A stretch of DNA of 64,000 nucleotides from Acanthochromis polyacanthus. Lineage: Eukaryota > Chordata > Actinopteri > Pomacentridae. Each line of letters opens with the position of its first letter. The stretch's first letter is position 1. The notes under the pieces are model-generated. The model was not told the DNA's origin and searched no databases. It worked only from the letters and a program-made list of their open reading frames with translations. The position numbers were made by a program, and so were the translations under genes. Below are positions 34,037 through 46,390 of the stretch, one piece after another. Location: contig NC_067135.1 of assembly GCF_021347895.1 (NCBI RefSeq), positions 1,977,320 through 2,041,319 on the forward strand, read 5' to 3'.

Positions 34037-35460
34037 AAAGCACGATGATGAGATCTGCACCAAAAAAGATACAGAGAACGACAGAAAAAGATTACCAGTT
34101 GGTGATGTTTTGCCTTGAGGGGGCTATAACTTAACAGGAGACAGACAGATTGAATGAAACGGCGTCCTACATGTTTTTTATGACATATGAAGTTTGCATT
34201 TTTTTTTAAATTTTAGCTTAACATCCTCTAGTTTGGTCTCCAGCCCCATTTAAGAAAAACATCTGTCTCTAAAAATGCTTGATGCCGGCCTTTGTTGACC
34301 AGTTTGTTGCTAAGTTTGTGTGTCCGCTGTCTGCTGAGGCGTCAGATGAAGATGATGAGAACAATGAGGCTGAACCAAGCAGGAAACGAGCTAAATGCTA
34401 ACATTAGCATGACAACATGATCATAATCCCAACATACCAATGTTTAGAAGGTATAATGTTCATCAAGACTGTCCTCCTAAACTACAAAATAATCTTTGTC
34501 CACTGTTTGTCCAAACTCTGGTTGCTCTCCAATCTGTACAAATAAAATACATTCTAACTTTTATTAGCTCTTTATCTGTCTTTGTAGTTCCGTTATTGTT
34601 CAATCCTCATAAGAAAGGGCAGAAAGTGGTGTGATTCTGATTCCCTGTGCTTTCTCTTTGTATAAAAACACTCATTGTCATTCTGTTCCACCTTTTTATG
34701 ATGCTTCATGTTATTTTCTGTATAACTGAGTTCAGCTGATGGAACATCAAACCTGTTATGTTGCTTCTGCTTCAAAATATAATCATGAATAAACAACTAA
34801 ACCTATCTTGAACGTTTTTATTTGTGTAACATGTAGCTGTTAAACTATTCTGTGTGCAACAACTTCAGTTTTCCTTAAAATATGTCAGAGTAACCATAAT
34901 ATGATAAACATATGATTACTGTTGACAAGCATCCCTAAACACACAAAGACAAATAAATACTATCGTCTGCTCATTCTAACCGACTGAATAAATAATAAAT
35001 GATACATAGCAGACAACTAAGAATGCTTCTTTATCACAACACTAATGATCAAATGATATAGTTATACACCCTCACAATAATTATATTATCTCCAGTTTAT
35101 GAATAAAATATTTTCTCCTCTATGAAAAAAGCTCCAGAGTGTATTCAGTGTCATTTCAATCAGCCTAACTGCTTGAATGTGGTTATAATTTTAATGCATG
35201 TTTGCATCATGGCTCTACACGGAAAATAAACGCCAGAGTATCTAAATAGAAAATGAATTCCAGAGTAAATTAAGAAAATCTGATTGTGAGACATTGCAAA
35301 GATGAAAATGAATCCAGAATGATCAGTGACCAACCAAAGCTCAGTGGAAGCTCAAACACATCAAACGCTCTGGACAATGTCCAAGAAACAACACCCTTAG
35401 TTGCTCTTCTGCACAAAATTGGAAGACGATGTTTTGTTCTGGAACACGAAAAGAAGACTG
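34037..35460 (+). other. 3' flank of receptor copy 4, then unassigned sequence
   Basis: The first 750 bp probably hold the 3' untranslated region. A GATGAAGATGATGAGAAC block near 34345 resembles 63320-63350 downstream of copy 10. AATAAA lies at 34788. Nothing was recognised after that. Confidence 0.4.
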
Positions 35461-35469
35461 ATAAATACT

Positions 35470-35784
35470 AGGGCTGTCCCGAATAGTGATTTCTGGTCTC
35501 CGGATATTCGGGCGGTATTAAAGACGAATATCCGAATATTCGTTCTGCCCCGTAGCGTCCGACGGGGCGGGGGGGATGTGGCAGAGACGGCCTGAATATT
35601 CGGATCCATTCGTCTGGTCTCCCGGACGCAAATTTTGCACACTGCCTTCATTTTGTCTTCAGTTAAACTGAAGAATTGCCAAACAGTGGAAACATTCGAA
35701 TATTACAGCGAATATTCGGATACCAAAATTAATATCCGGATACCGCCTTAGCGAACGAATATTCGGATATTCGGGTCCAGCTCT
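35470..35784. mobile_element. hAT-like MITE (GAATATTCG-rich)
   Basis: The ends TAGGGCTGTCCCGAATA and GGGTCCAGCTCTA are imperfect inverted repeats, with many internal CGAATATTCG palindromes. Flanks ATAAATAC and CTGAATAC agree at 6 of 8 positions, as an aged 8-bp duplication would. Confidence 0.65.
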
Positions 35785-37680
35785 ACTGAATACTGGGAAC
35801 AAGTTCTTTAGTTCGATAAGTCCAGCATAAATTAGTGTGGCTCAGATGGAGTCCAGCATGTTTGGCATGAACCTGACCAGCACTATGACAGTTAATGCAC
35901 AGTCCCAACAGTGCAGAACAGAGAGGGAGTGTGATGATATAAGGCTGTTATTTAAATACCAAAACACTGGCTGTACAGTCTCTCTAATTGTGCATTTCTA
36001 ACGTGGACAGAAATGAAAGATGGAGAAAGAGGGAGAAAAGCAGGAGCTGCAGCAGGGATAGTGACTGACAAGATAAAACACAGCAGCATTTAGTTACTCC
36101 TTACTGTCATAAAAAATGGATTTCCCTCTTCTGTCTCAGGGCTAGGGTTACCGTATGAGGATCAGTACATTCACAGATGCCACCATTCCGTCTTTGGATA
36201 TACCAAAAACACTGGTTGACAAGATGACTGCCAATCTGCAGAAGTTTGGCAGAAGAAGAATATTCCAGCATGAGAACCATCCAAAACAAACTCTCAAAAG
36301 AGTTTCAACACAAAAAACAAAGTGAAAACTATGACCAGAACTAGCTCCACAGCATCAGTTACCATGGAGATCTGGCTAGTTTAAATGAGAGCCGCCTTCG
36401 TGACATTGAAAGCTCTGATTTAGGCTCAACATAAGTGCTTAACCCACTAATCTTGCTTTGTAGTACAGCCTTAAAGTTCTAGTTCCCAGCTACCTATGTG
36501 GTTCTCAAGAGGAACTCACCTTTCTAGGAGAGTTTGACCCTGAAGTTCCTTCACCTGTGTGTTCAAACTTACTGGACTGGTGTGCAAGAAAATCTGCTCC
36601 GAGTAAATGCAGGAATGTGTATCATCTGTCATCATGTCTTATTTGTCTGTGCATGCAAAAGAAAGATGAGGGCAGGTGATAATAGCTAACACATTTTAAT
36701 GTTTATTGGATTAGGCAGATTCTCTTTCCAGACTAACACACATGGAGGGCTGAACCTGAACACAGAATCAGCTGTATGGTAGCACTGGCAAACATTCAGT
36801 GCAGTTCCCACCGTTTATTGGTGCACATGGGGAGCAAAATCTGGTCCAGATGTTTGGATCCTACAGCTGGGATAACCTAGGACAGAGAAACTGCACCATA
36901 GTGGAACAAATTGTGTCTGGTTTCCTGACTTTTCCACTGTTCTGTGTAACTTTAAGGTGGTATGGAAGGTGGAGGATTTCAGAGCCAGCTGAACCTGTTT
37001 CAGGGGCACCATTGTGTGGCTGTTCAAACAACAAAAAGGAAAACACAGTAAAGCATAAAGTTCATACACACAAAACAACTCAAGTGTGAACAACAGCGTG
37101 GTCAAAAATCAGCAAAAGCCAGCTCCTGTCCCCACTTACATCAAAAGTACAGTAAACAATGTCATTTTGCAGATAAAGTCTGAATCAAAATCAAACCCCA
37201 GTCCCTCACACCTGTACAGAAATCCACTTTACGCCTAATCGTTATCTGTGAGATGTGTTGGACTCGAAGCAAAAATGCTGCACAGTACCACCAACCAAAC
37301 TCGACCAAAGGCACTGGACATGATCAGGATTACCTTGGAACAAAGAAATGCTAAATAATGAAGCAGTGAGCTGATGGAGACATGAGCTGCTGGTTCATTT
37401 ACCACTAACTGACCAGAGTTTACCTCTCAACAAACTAAAGGGAGAGATAAGTAACTACCCACCACAGCGCATGAACAGAGCAAACTTTGCAAAAACCATA
37501 ACTGAATTAACAATAAAACAATAATGTGGTAAGTGTAATACGTTTAGGAAAATGAATAACACTTCTCATAGATACTAGATTACATAGTTCTGTTTAAATC
37601 TAAGAATATAAGTGCAACTGGAAAATGTCCTACATTAAGAAAGTGCAAAAACACTGAGAATGTGTTAACAACAGTCCTAT
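35785..37680. other. Unassigned sequence
   Basis: No supported gene. A 96-codon plus-strand frame at 36799-37089 has no recognisable domain. 36230-36265 resembles 5340-5375. Confidence 0.3.
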
Positions 37681-37960
37681 TCATCATTATGGATCTCTAA
37701 TCGTCACATTCAAATTGAGAAGTTCTTCTAAGTGAGAAACTTGATTCAAATTTAGCATTAAACTGAATATTTGTCAGGCTGCTTCAAATGACACCGTCAC
37801 CAAACCCTGCTGTGAATTCAGGTCAGTTTGTGTTCTACAGCCCTAAACGCCTGCTTTGTGGATCTGCCAAGCTTTGAAATTCTTAATATCTGCGACTCTG
37901 CTGCTGAGGAGTGGCAGACGAAGAAATCCAAAGCTTGACAGTCTTGTTTTATTTGTTTAA
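37680..37960. repeat. Segmental module E, partial copy 3
   Basis: Shares CTGCTTTGTGGATCTG-like and ATTAAACTGAATATTTGTCAG-like text with 5980-6110 and 25680-25800. It is the most diverged of the three. Confidence 0.45.
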
Positions 37961-38360
37961 ACTTCTTATTTTTGATATGGGGATGTTTACACTGTATATA
38001 GACATGCATATCTGCTTAAACTTTACATAACGGCCTTCATGTACATCTATACAAAATTTAGATTGAGGCTATTTGAATTGTTTTCAACTTACAGACACGC
38101 CTCATTTTATGTACATAACAGTCTTGTCAAGGCGTACGTTGTACAATAAAATGACCGACAACGCACTGAAAGTTGAAGACTATCCAGAATAGGGCACACA
38201 GGACACATCCTTTGAAGCCATGCAGTAAAGTAATAGATTATATATCGATCGATTAATGCATGAAATCAGTTTATTATGCACTCGTACATTTCTAATAATT
38301 ACACAGCTATTTTTCACAAACAAATCCAAATGGAAACTTTCTTGGATGCAAATCTTGCTC

Positions 38361-38562
38361 TTATTTTTGCTGGACGTTTTTCTTCCAACACACTAATTTT
38401 CCTGCTCTGTGCAGAAACAGCAGAGGTAAAACCAGAGCACTGGGCAGATTAAACCAGAAACCACTCATCAGTATCACACAATCAATATCGCTTTCCAACA
38501 CATTAAGCACACACCAAATCAGATTCCATGAAAACCTCAACACCAGCACTCCCAGTATGACC
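38361..38562 (-). pseudogene. 3' remnant of a seven-TM receptor (TM6-TM7)
   Basis: A minus-strand frame reads VILGVLVLRFSWNLIW, then CVILMSGFWFNLPSALVLPL and LFLHRAGKLVCWKKN. Homology stops abruptly at about 38562 within TM6, where unrelated sequence begins. TM1-TM5 are absent. What survives has no stops, so truncation is probably recent. Confidence 0.88.
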
Positions 38563-38930
38563 GTAAATGGAAGCAGAAGCATTTTTATTCTAGTCACCCT
38601 GCACATGAAGCATCACACTCACAGGTAAATCACATGACAGCTTTACAGAATCCTCATACACAGTAATAGTCTGCTATATTTATGTATCACAGTATAATCT
38701 GCATATAATGATCCACATCGACTTCATGCTCTACATCCGCCTGTAATCAGATTTTAAACAACAATAACAGCTTTACACTGAACCCCAACCTTACCCTCTC
38801 ATCTTAATGTGAACCCAAATCTAACTTTGTTGAAATAAACCATGTTTCATAGCTGTTTAATCAGGAACATTGAGAGAGGCAGAACCATAGAACAGGTTTT
38901 GTGTGATTTTCAAAGAAAAATAGCAAATTA
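38563..38930. other. Unassigned sequence
   Basis: AT-rich spacer with no recognised feature. Confidence 0.3.
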
Positions 38931-38931
38931 C

Positions 38932-39405
38932 TAGCCTAGCCGCGCTAGACAACCTACGGCAACGATTTTAATTCTCTGCCAGGGTGGGTCTAGTTACCCT
39001 CCATAAGGCTCGAGGCTGGATCCTCCTAAAACTGGCCGGACCAATCACCATGAAGTGTAGAGTCAGAAGGCGGGCGTAACTAAGTGACGACAGAGGCGCG
39101 ACGATTCTGACAGAAACAACCGGAAACAACTAGCCTAGCCGTGCTAGACAACCCACGGCAACGAATTTAATTCTCTGCCAGGGTCGACAACAAAAATGAC
39201 AACAGTCGTTGAGCTCCATTAGCACTGACTCTGAATAATCTTTCTGTTAACATGTCTGTAATATACTTGAGCTTCACCCATTGACTGTATAAATAAGGCT
39301 TCACTGAACTCCCACATCCTCTGATTTCCGGCGCTCTAGGAGCCTATTCGTTGCGCTGATTGGTTGTATACCTACCCAGTTGCTGCAGAGTGATTTGAAA
39401 GACAA
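38932..39405. mobile_element. TIR element copy 3, right end missing
   Basis: The left end TAGCCTAGCCGCGCTAGAC and about 470 bp match copy 2. The match stops after GTGATTTGAAAGACAACCTT, before the segment holding the right terminus, so the copy is truncated. Confidence 0.8.
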
Positions 39406-40467
39406 CCTTGAGTTTAAATTGAGCAGAAGCTAAAATTATGTGGACTGAAAACCGCAGAGGAATTCTAAGTTAGATATTTAAATTTTAATTTATTGTTGCA
39501 TTTTAAGAAATCAATTCAATGCAGTCTGCTCTGCATCACCCTCACTATACTTGATCTGATCATCTACACACTGTTTGAATTTTACTACCAGCTACATATG
39601 TGGAATATTTAATTCCAGAGCCGTACACCAGAACAGGAAACTCGGAATGAGTTTACATGTTAGCTTCTACTTTGTACGCATCATCTGTCTGATCATGCAT
39701 GTATCCAACTGTGTGTTTTATGTTCCTTGTTCCTCACCCCCCTCATGATTTAGTAATCCATCACATAAATGAATATTATTTCACAGAACATAAAAAGTTC
39801 AATCAGAGGCTTAATCTGGATAAATTCAGGCTCTGTACATTTCTGACAGAAACTCATGTACATTCAAGAGAAAAATCAGCTTTACAAACAGGGAAATGAA
39901 CTTCATAGATCCTTCATTTATCAAAATATTCCAAACCTAACGGGCTACAAAACACTGGAAAGAATCTGAAGAAGGGAATTTGTTGAAGAACAAAGTCAGT
40001 GGAGAAGTGAGAGAAGAAGAAGAAATCTGCTGCAGAAACGGCTGCTTCCAAGAAGTTGTTGAATTTAAACTTTGTCAAGTGAAAATAATTCTGTTTCCAA
40101 ACACAGATCTGGTGAGGCTGATTTTTTAGGTGTAAAATTATAATCTCAGAGTTTTACTGGAAGAAAAGTCCCATGAAATGAAGAATGTCTGAAGAGATTT
40201 TTAAAAAAGTCACATTCTTGTTTGACAACGTTGATCTTGTACAATTTGGAATCAAACCTTTCGGAAAAGAGGTGATGCTTGGAGCATTTGTTATAAAATT
40301 CAGACAACCAGCTGCTGCATGGAATCTGTCCTTTATCATCATTTAGGAAGCTCACACTAACATGTTGTTCTTTCATCACTGTGAAATGAGTTTAAACAAA
40401 CAGAGAGCTGTTCTGCTGCTTTTACAGTGGAAGAAAGTGTTTGTGTTTCCCTAGTTACGTCCTGCCC
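39406..40467. other. Unassigned sequence and 3' flank of receptor copy 6
   Basis: No gene recognised. 40130-40330 has weak resemblance to 25900-26110 (TTTTACTG..AGTCCCATGAAA). Confidence 0.3.
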
Positions 40468-41376
40468 TCACTGGATGTTTTTCTTCCAACACATTAATTT
40501 TCCTGCTCTGAGTAGAAACAGCAGAGGTAACACCAGAGCACTGGGCAGATTAGACCAGACACCACTCATTATTATCACACAGTCTGCATCTCTGTCCAAC
40601 AGAGTCAGCACAGCCCAAACCAGATTCCATGAAAACCTCAACACCAGTACTCCCAGTATGACCATAATGGTGTAGAACGCCCTCTGCTTTGATTGGTCAA
40701 CCCTCTTCCTGCCCCCACCCTGTTCTCCTGGACCTGGACCAATCAGAACACAGAGAACAGAAACGCTGCAGAAGAATACGACTGTGACTGATAATATCAT
40801 GAAACAGAAATTAACAGCAATGAAGACGTCATCGATCACCAACAGACTTGACTGAACAAAGCACAGCAACCAGACACAGGCGATGCTGATGTTCCTGATT
40901 CTGATCCCTCTCTCTTTTCTCAGGCTCAGGTAGGTGATGGGATGAACCACAGCCAGGTAGCGCTCCACACAGGTCAGGACGTGGAAGTATGTCTCCCCAC
41001 ACCAGGTGACAGACAGAAGAAAGTACGCCACCAGAAACACCTTTACATGATCACCGTAGATACCAGAAATCATGAGGACAGACCCAAAGACACCAATCAT
41101 CTCCATGGTGACCATGTTGTAGGTGAAGCTGTCAGAGTGACTCATGGTTGCTGCTGAGGAGGTGGAGCCATTTAGTCTCCATTGTTGGAGACCATGGTAG
41201 ATGATGAAGATGCAGAGAGGGAGGAGGAGGAGGATGTAGGTGACACGATATGTGATGTAGATGAAGGAGCCTGGTGTGGTGACGTAACACCTCATCGATG
41301 GAGAGATGAGGTTGTTGGAGGAAATGTTTGGATGAAGAAGGGAGTCATTGGAGGAGGAGGAGAAGTTCACTGACAT
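40468..41376 (-). CDS. Atypical rhodopsin-like seven-TM receptor, copy 6 (intact)
   Basis: 302 codons from the ATG at 41376, which directly follows a CAG acceptor. Sequons are at residues 4, 10 and 17. TM2 keeps TMEMIGVFGSVLMISGI, TM3 ends CVERYLAVVHP, and the loop is GPGPGEQGGGRKRVDQSK. The tail is KLMCWKKNIQ. The TM4-TM5 segment (QSSLLVIDDVFIAVNFCFMI) is specific to this copy. It is the only member here with both a B cassette very close by (41449-41590, implying a 72-nt intron) and a full A cassette upstream in the same orientation (43262-43765). Confidence 0.87.
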   Translation of the reverse strand: MSVNFSSSSNDSLLHPNISSNNLISPSMRCYVTTPGSFIYITYRVTYILLLLPLCIFIIYHGLQQWRLNGSTSSAATMSHSDSFTYNMVTMEMIGVFGSVLMISGIYGDHVKVFLVAYFLLSVTWCGETYFHVLTCVERYLAVVHPITYLSLRKERGIRIRNISIACVWLLCFVQSSLLVIDDVFIAVNFCFMILSVTVVFFCSVSVLCVLIGPGPGEQGGGRKRVDQSKQRAFYTIMVILGVLVLRFSWNLVWAVLTLLDRDADCVIIMSGVWSNLPSALVLPLLFLLRAGKLMCWKKNIQ

Positions 41377-41448
41377 CTGGAAGAGAAAACACATGACAAT
41401 CAAATGGGTTCAAAATAAAAACCATCATTAGTTCATCAGAGCACCAAC

Positions 41449-41590
41449 ATTGTGAGTGTTTGTTTCTGAGTTTCCTCCCTCTGTGTCTGACTCTGTTTGA
41501 TCCAAATCTACTGAACTGACTGTTCATCAGCCCCACTCCACCTCTCTGTATCCGTACGTTCAATTCAAATCCGTTTCTTTTGCACTAAAA
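41449..41590 (-). promoter_or_regulatory. B-type promoter/first-exon cassette, copy 2
   Basis: Ends ACACTCACAAT followed by GTTGGTGC. The last exon base is T instead of G, which would weaken the donor. A 72-nt intron to the acceptor at 41377 would be near the lower limit for fish introns. Confidence 0.5.
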
Positions 41591-41727
41591 ACACCCTTTG
41601 TCATCTCTCTCATCCTCTGCTCTTTATTTATTTATTCTGTGCTGCTGTGTGTCACCCTCTTGGTTCCTTTATTATTGACTTTAAATGTTGCCAGATTATA
41701 TAATTGAACCTGTTAAACTGAACAAAG

Positions 41728-41920
41728 AAGATTCAATTCAATTCAATTCAATATACTTTATTGTCCCACTTGGGGAAATTTGTGTTGGACTTAAAGCTGT
41801 GCTACCAGTCTTGCACAAAAAACACATAAAAACAATATTGTGCATAAAAACACATAAAAGCAGTATTGCACATAAAACACATTATAAAAACAAAACAAAA
41901 CAAAAAAAAAGAGACATACA
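41728..41920 (-). mobile_element. LINE/SINE 3' end fragment
   Basis: Tandem ATTCA repeats followed by ATACTTTATTGTCCC, the reverse complement of a typical fish LINE 3' end with a simple-repeat tail. Confidence 0.6.
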
Positions 41921-41971
41921 AATAGAAATGAAACATTTTTCACAATACAAGAAGTTAATCTATTATTGGTG

Positions 41972-42252
41972 ATTATTTACATGACAGTCCAACATCATAA
42001 CCAAACCACACGTCTTCTTTTCTCAGTGATCATTTATCTGCAGGCTCATATTTGAATGAAACAACAAGAACAGCCGCTCTGGACTCAATCACTTTATTTG
42101 ATTTGAATACACACCTGTCACTAGTTATATAAAAGTCATTTTAATTATGACAAATGTTCACATTAATGAACACATCATTAACCGCTGACATATTGTTGAA
42201 TGAGGCTCTGACCTCCCTGGAAAAGGAGAGAACCAGGAGAACATTTTCCTAA
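41972..42252 (+). promoter_or_regulatory. A-type cassette, distal part only
   Basis: The upstream half of cassette A in plus orientation. It lacks the exon and donor end. It points away from receptor copy 6 and has no gene of its own nearby. Confidence 0.55.
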
Positions 42253-42339
42253 CATCAGCTGTAACTTTAGTTCAGACTGAGTCCCTCAGAGCATCACACC
42301 CCCCATCCAGCATTAAAAACAGAATAAAGGTGGATTTTT

Positions 42340-42720
42340 TTCATACAGATAGATAGATTAAACCTTTATTGATCCCACATTTACAGTGTACAGCAGCAAA
42401 TAGAACATTTTGAATAAAAGAGTGCAGCACACAATGCACACAGTGCATATATATAAATAAAAATATTTTCTTCTTCAGAAGAAAAAAGCAGTATTTACAG
42501 CAGAATTTCTATGAAATTGCACAGCATCATTCTTTACACTTTTCACTGCACAGTTTGTAGGAGTGTGAACTGAACCACTGGGAGCTTGGTAAGTCTGACT
42601 GCAGTAGGAAGGAAGGAGCTGCGCTATGATCATTATGAATAAAATTATTATAGTATTTGAATAAAAAGATTTATTCTGTTTCGAACAGACTCCCTGCAGT
42701 TTTACCTCAACACAGTGCAA
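42340..42720 (-). mobile_element. LINE-derived fragment with GATA tail
   Basis: AGATAGATAGATTAAACC followed by TTTATTGATCCC is a LINE 3' end in minus orientation. The following 250 bp have no intact frame. Confidence 0.6.
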
Positions 42721-43261
42721 CTCAGATAAAAAACTAATAGCAATTGAGCAAACATCGTCTTTTTCATTATTTATGGGACTTCACTGAATTATTCAAGTAC
42801 TGCACTTAAGTACACAAAATAGCATAAAGTAATTGAAATTGGTTGAAAAGCAATCATTCTAACGAAGTAATTTGTATTATTTTGAAGCTTTAGAAAGGAG
42901 TACTTTGACTTTAGGTGCTTGAATATATTTTGAAGATTATACATTTGTACTTTGTTCTGATAAACCTGAATACATGCCACCACTTTATTTTCTTTCTGCT
43001 GTCATCTGTCAGATTTTTCATGAGGAAGCTGAAATACTGACACTCTTTACACACAAGTTACTCCATGACTGATGTGGAGGAAGGACTGAACCTCTGCTGT
43101 TTAAAAGGAAAAACACCAAACACAATGACAGAGAAATAAATGGGAATAAATGTCTAATGTTCCAAACATTTTACAGCTCTGACAGTCACAGGTTCTTACA
43201 AACATCTTCTCATTTTAATCAATAAAATCATTCATTTTCAGCTCCAAGCAACATGAAGTAA
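42721..43261. other. Unassigned sequence
   Basis: AT-rich sequence within the inferred long intron between A cassette 4 and receptor copy 6. Nothing recognised. Confidence 0.3.
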
Positions 43262-43765
43262 ACATGATGACAGATTTAAAGGACACCCACCTTGTCAGCA
43301 GTGTTTCTTTCTGACCTTCCTCCTGCTGCGTTACAGAGTCACACACTGTTGGAAACTGACATCTGATCCACATTTACACAACTTTACAACATCAGTTTGT
43401 GTGATTATGTAACAGGTGGAAGGAGGGCTGTGAGGGTTTTACATGTTTAGTTAATTCACACTTTATCATTATTTGATACGGTTCATTTCTGTAGGTAAAT
43501 GTTCTCCTGGTTCTCTCCTTTTCCAGGGAGGTCAGAGGCTTGTTCAACAATACGTCAGCGGTTCATGATCTGTTTATTAAAGTGAACATTGGTCAGAATT
43601 CAAATGACTTTTATATAACTAGAGACAGGTGTGTATTCAAATCAAATAAAGTGATTGAGTCCAGAGCGGCTGTTCTTGTTGTTTCATTCAAATATGAGCT
43701 TGCAGTTAAATGATCACTGAGAAAAGACGTGTGGTTTGGTTATGTTGTCCGACTGTCATGTAAAT
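43262..43765 (-). promoter_or_regulatory. A-type promoter/first-exon cassette, copy 4
   Basis: Full cassette in minus orientation, with the ACAAG/GTGGGT donor at 43290. The next receptor acceptor in that direction is at 41377, so a 1.9-kb intron to copy 6 is possible. Confidence 0.6.
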
Positions 43766-44140
43766 AATCATAAACAGCAGAGGTCATACTTGAGATGAAG
43801 ACTTAACTTGTAATTAAAGAATTAGAATCATTTCAGTTTCTTCAGTCAGATCATGATTTCATATAATCTGGAACAATTATGAAACAGAGATGATAAAAAC
43901 TAATAATGAGTAAGAATGAGTTTTATATGAACAGACAAATAAAAGCTTACATCCACTTGTACAGACAGCATCCATCATGGCAGTACTGAGTTACCAGTGA
44001 CTCTATATGATGGAATCATTGAAACACGTGAATCTTTGTCACAAAAAAATCAATCATGCATTTGCTTCTCTCATAGATTTATTGAAGGTTTTCAGGAAAC
44101 TTGAATAGAAAGGAGTGTAAATGAAATTCTCTTTGTGGTC
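43766..44140. other. Unassigned sequence
   Basis: No gene or repeat recognised. Confidence 0.3.
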
Positions 44141-44149
44141 TACTTGTGA

Positions 44150-44260
44150 GTGATCACAACTGACTATTGATTGCTTTTAATGTTTATGTAAAGCACTTTG
44201 AATTACCTTGTGTTGAATTGTGTTGTACAAATAAACTTGCCTTGCCTTGCCTCGACGACA
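44150..44260 (+). mobile_element. Retroelement 3' end fragment
   Basis: GTAAAGCACTTTGAATTACC followed by TACAAATAAACTTGCC and CTTGC repeats is a common type of fish retroelement 3' end. Confidence 0.5.
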
Positions 44261-45190
44261 GCAGCTCATTTAGACTCAGACAAACACTCCAGTGGGAATT
44301 AACTCGACAATAGCAACCCACATATGGTAATACCAGGGCCAGAATACAAATCTAACACAAAGCTAGGAAACGGGTTCAATACAAATCGGAAGATACTTTA
44401 GTCTATAAGCAGAAAAACTGAAGAACAAGATTATACTCTAAACGAGAAAGCCAATCAGGAAAACCGGAACAATTTAGAATCTAACTAGCAATACACTAGA
44501 GTCTGGTACTGTGCAGGATCAGATTTAACTGAAGATACACTCCGATAGGAGAGGGTCTGAAACGGAGCTGGGTTTTAGCCAGACAAGGGAGAGGAAGTAG
44601 AACATGGGGATGGATGGGCTGCTTGGGAGGTCACAGCTCAAGGTTGGTGGCAGCGGTGGCATGGTTGGCAGCCAGAGGGGGAGAGGCTGGGAAGAGGGTT
44701 TGGGGCTGGAGTCCATGGTGGCGTGGCTGGAGTATATGGTGGCGTGGCTGGAGTGGCTGTCATCCATGGTGACATGGCTGGAGTCCGTGGTGGCGTGGCT
44801 GGAGTATATGGTGGCGTGGCTGGCAGCAGGTATGGCGGATTCGGGAGGATAGGGAAATGGTGAACAGATCCGGTGTGTGAGGGAACCAGAGGGGCCAAGG
44901 AAGTCCAGGATGGCAAGGGTTTGCAGAGGAGTTAGTGACAGGAGGAGCAGGGGTTCCAGGGTGGCAGGAGTCATACTAGGAAAAGCAAAGACAGAATTCC
45001 TGAGAGCACGAAGCAACGGAGCCAGACAGATTGGTGCACAGCACTGACTGGAGAATGTTCATGGTCCGGCGATGAGTGATGAGTGGCGTCAGGTTTTATG
45101 GAGGAGTAGGAGTGGCTGATTGGATTATTTCCACCTGCTCTTGCACGGCTCCCGCTGATGCTGATTGTCCACACCTGTGGGTGTGGGAGT
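44260..45190. repeat. Repeat-derived region with an 18-21 bp minisatellite
   Basis: GGAGTATATGGTGGCGTGGCT and variants are repeated at 44710-44830. A 163-codon minus frame through it (SHATIYSSHATMDSS) is a repeat artefact. No gene. Confidence 0.6.
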
Positions 45191-45212
45191 GACAAACGTA
45201 CGACAATCACAA

Positions 45213-45611
45213 CGAAGTAATAAAAGGCGATATGGAGGAAAGGTCTATGGAGATGGAACAATAACTGAGCTTTGTGGCTACATTGAGCAGAAATATGTTT
45301 GGAGGAGAGAAGGTGAGGCCTTTGACCCCAAGAACACCAAACCTACCATCCAGCATGGTGGTGGCAGCATCATGCTCTGGGCTGTTTGGTGCCAGTGGAA
45401 GTGATGCTTTAGACAAGGAAATGGATAAGAAGAAGAAAGTCTACCTCAACATTCTTCAGGACTGAACTAAAATGTTTAGTTAGAAGGTTGGGTCTTGAAC
45501 AGTTTGGTGTTCCAACAAGACAATGACCCAAAACACTCATAAATGATGGTAAAGAAATGGTCCAATGAGGTTTTAATTAAGGTTTAAGACTGGTCTGTCC
45601 AAAGTCCTAAT
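45213..45611 (+). mobile_element. Tc1-type transposase remnant, left arm of inverted duplication
   Basis: A frame reads VWRREGEAFDPKNTKPTIQH then GGGSIMLWAVW, a Tc1 transposase signature. Later frames give QDNDPKH-like text near 45530. Stops and frameshifts make it inactive. The same remnant occurs inverted at 56355-56760. Confidence 0.85.
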
Positions 45612-45654
45612 TTAAAACTTTCAACAGTGGTGGGTCTCATTTGGGACAAAAATG

Positions 45655-46390
45655 ATCTGTTCTACAGGAAGTGAAGCGGCTGGTGGACTGGCGCAGCATG
45701 AACAATCTGATCCTGAATGTTGAGGAGACCAAGAAGTTGATCATCGACTTCAGGAGGAAGCAGTCCAGTCATTCACCTCTCATCACTGACGGTAAATCTG
45801 TGGAGGCGGTCAGCAGCACCACATTTCTGGGGTTGCATGTGACAGACAGTCTGGTCGTTGCTCACATCATCTCTGGTCAAACGGGCTCAGCAATGTCTGC
45901 AGTTCCTGTAACAGGTGAAGAGAGCACAGCTGTCCTCTCCCATCCTGACCACGTTCTACAGAGGAACAACAGAGGCACCATCATCGGGACCTCTCTTCCA
46001 TCTATCCAGGATGTTGTACACAAGCGCTATCTCAGCAGAGTCTGTAACATTATCAAAGACTCCACACCCCCACCATGGACTGATCTGCTGCTAGCCTCTG
46101 GGAGGAGGTTCTGCAGCATCAGAGCGAGAACAGCCAGGTTCTGTAACAGTTTCATCCCCCATCACACTCTTGAACTCAAATAATCCTTCTGGGCACCCAT
46201 TGTCACTGTGATAATAGAACTGCTGCCACTTTTTTTCAATGTTACGTGAATAATTTTTTTTTTTTTTTATCAGTCTGATGGAGAGGTTATCGCACCAAAA
46301 TTTCAGTCATAATGTGCACCCACTAGTGTATGTTCTGGTTGACAATAAAGTGGCTATTCTATTCTATTCCATTCTATTCTATTCTATTCC
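45655..46390 (+). mobile_element. LINE 3' fragment with ATTCT tail
   Basis: 45671-46183 encodes the C-terminal part of a LINE ORF2: NVEETKKLIIDFRR, FLGLHVTDSL, then GTSLPSIQD and a terminal Cys/Arg-rich block. It ends with GACAATAAAGTGGC and tandem ATTCT. It is 5'-truncated. The right arm of the inverted duplication lacks it. Confidence 0.85.

Noticed and set aside
36799..37089. 96-codon plus-strand frame
   Set aside because: No domain, splice context or repeat copy supports it. An antisense frame of equal length is also open, suggesting chance.
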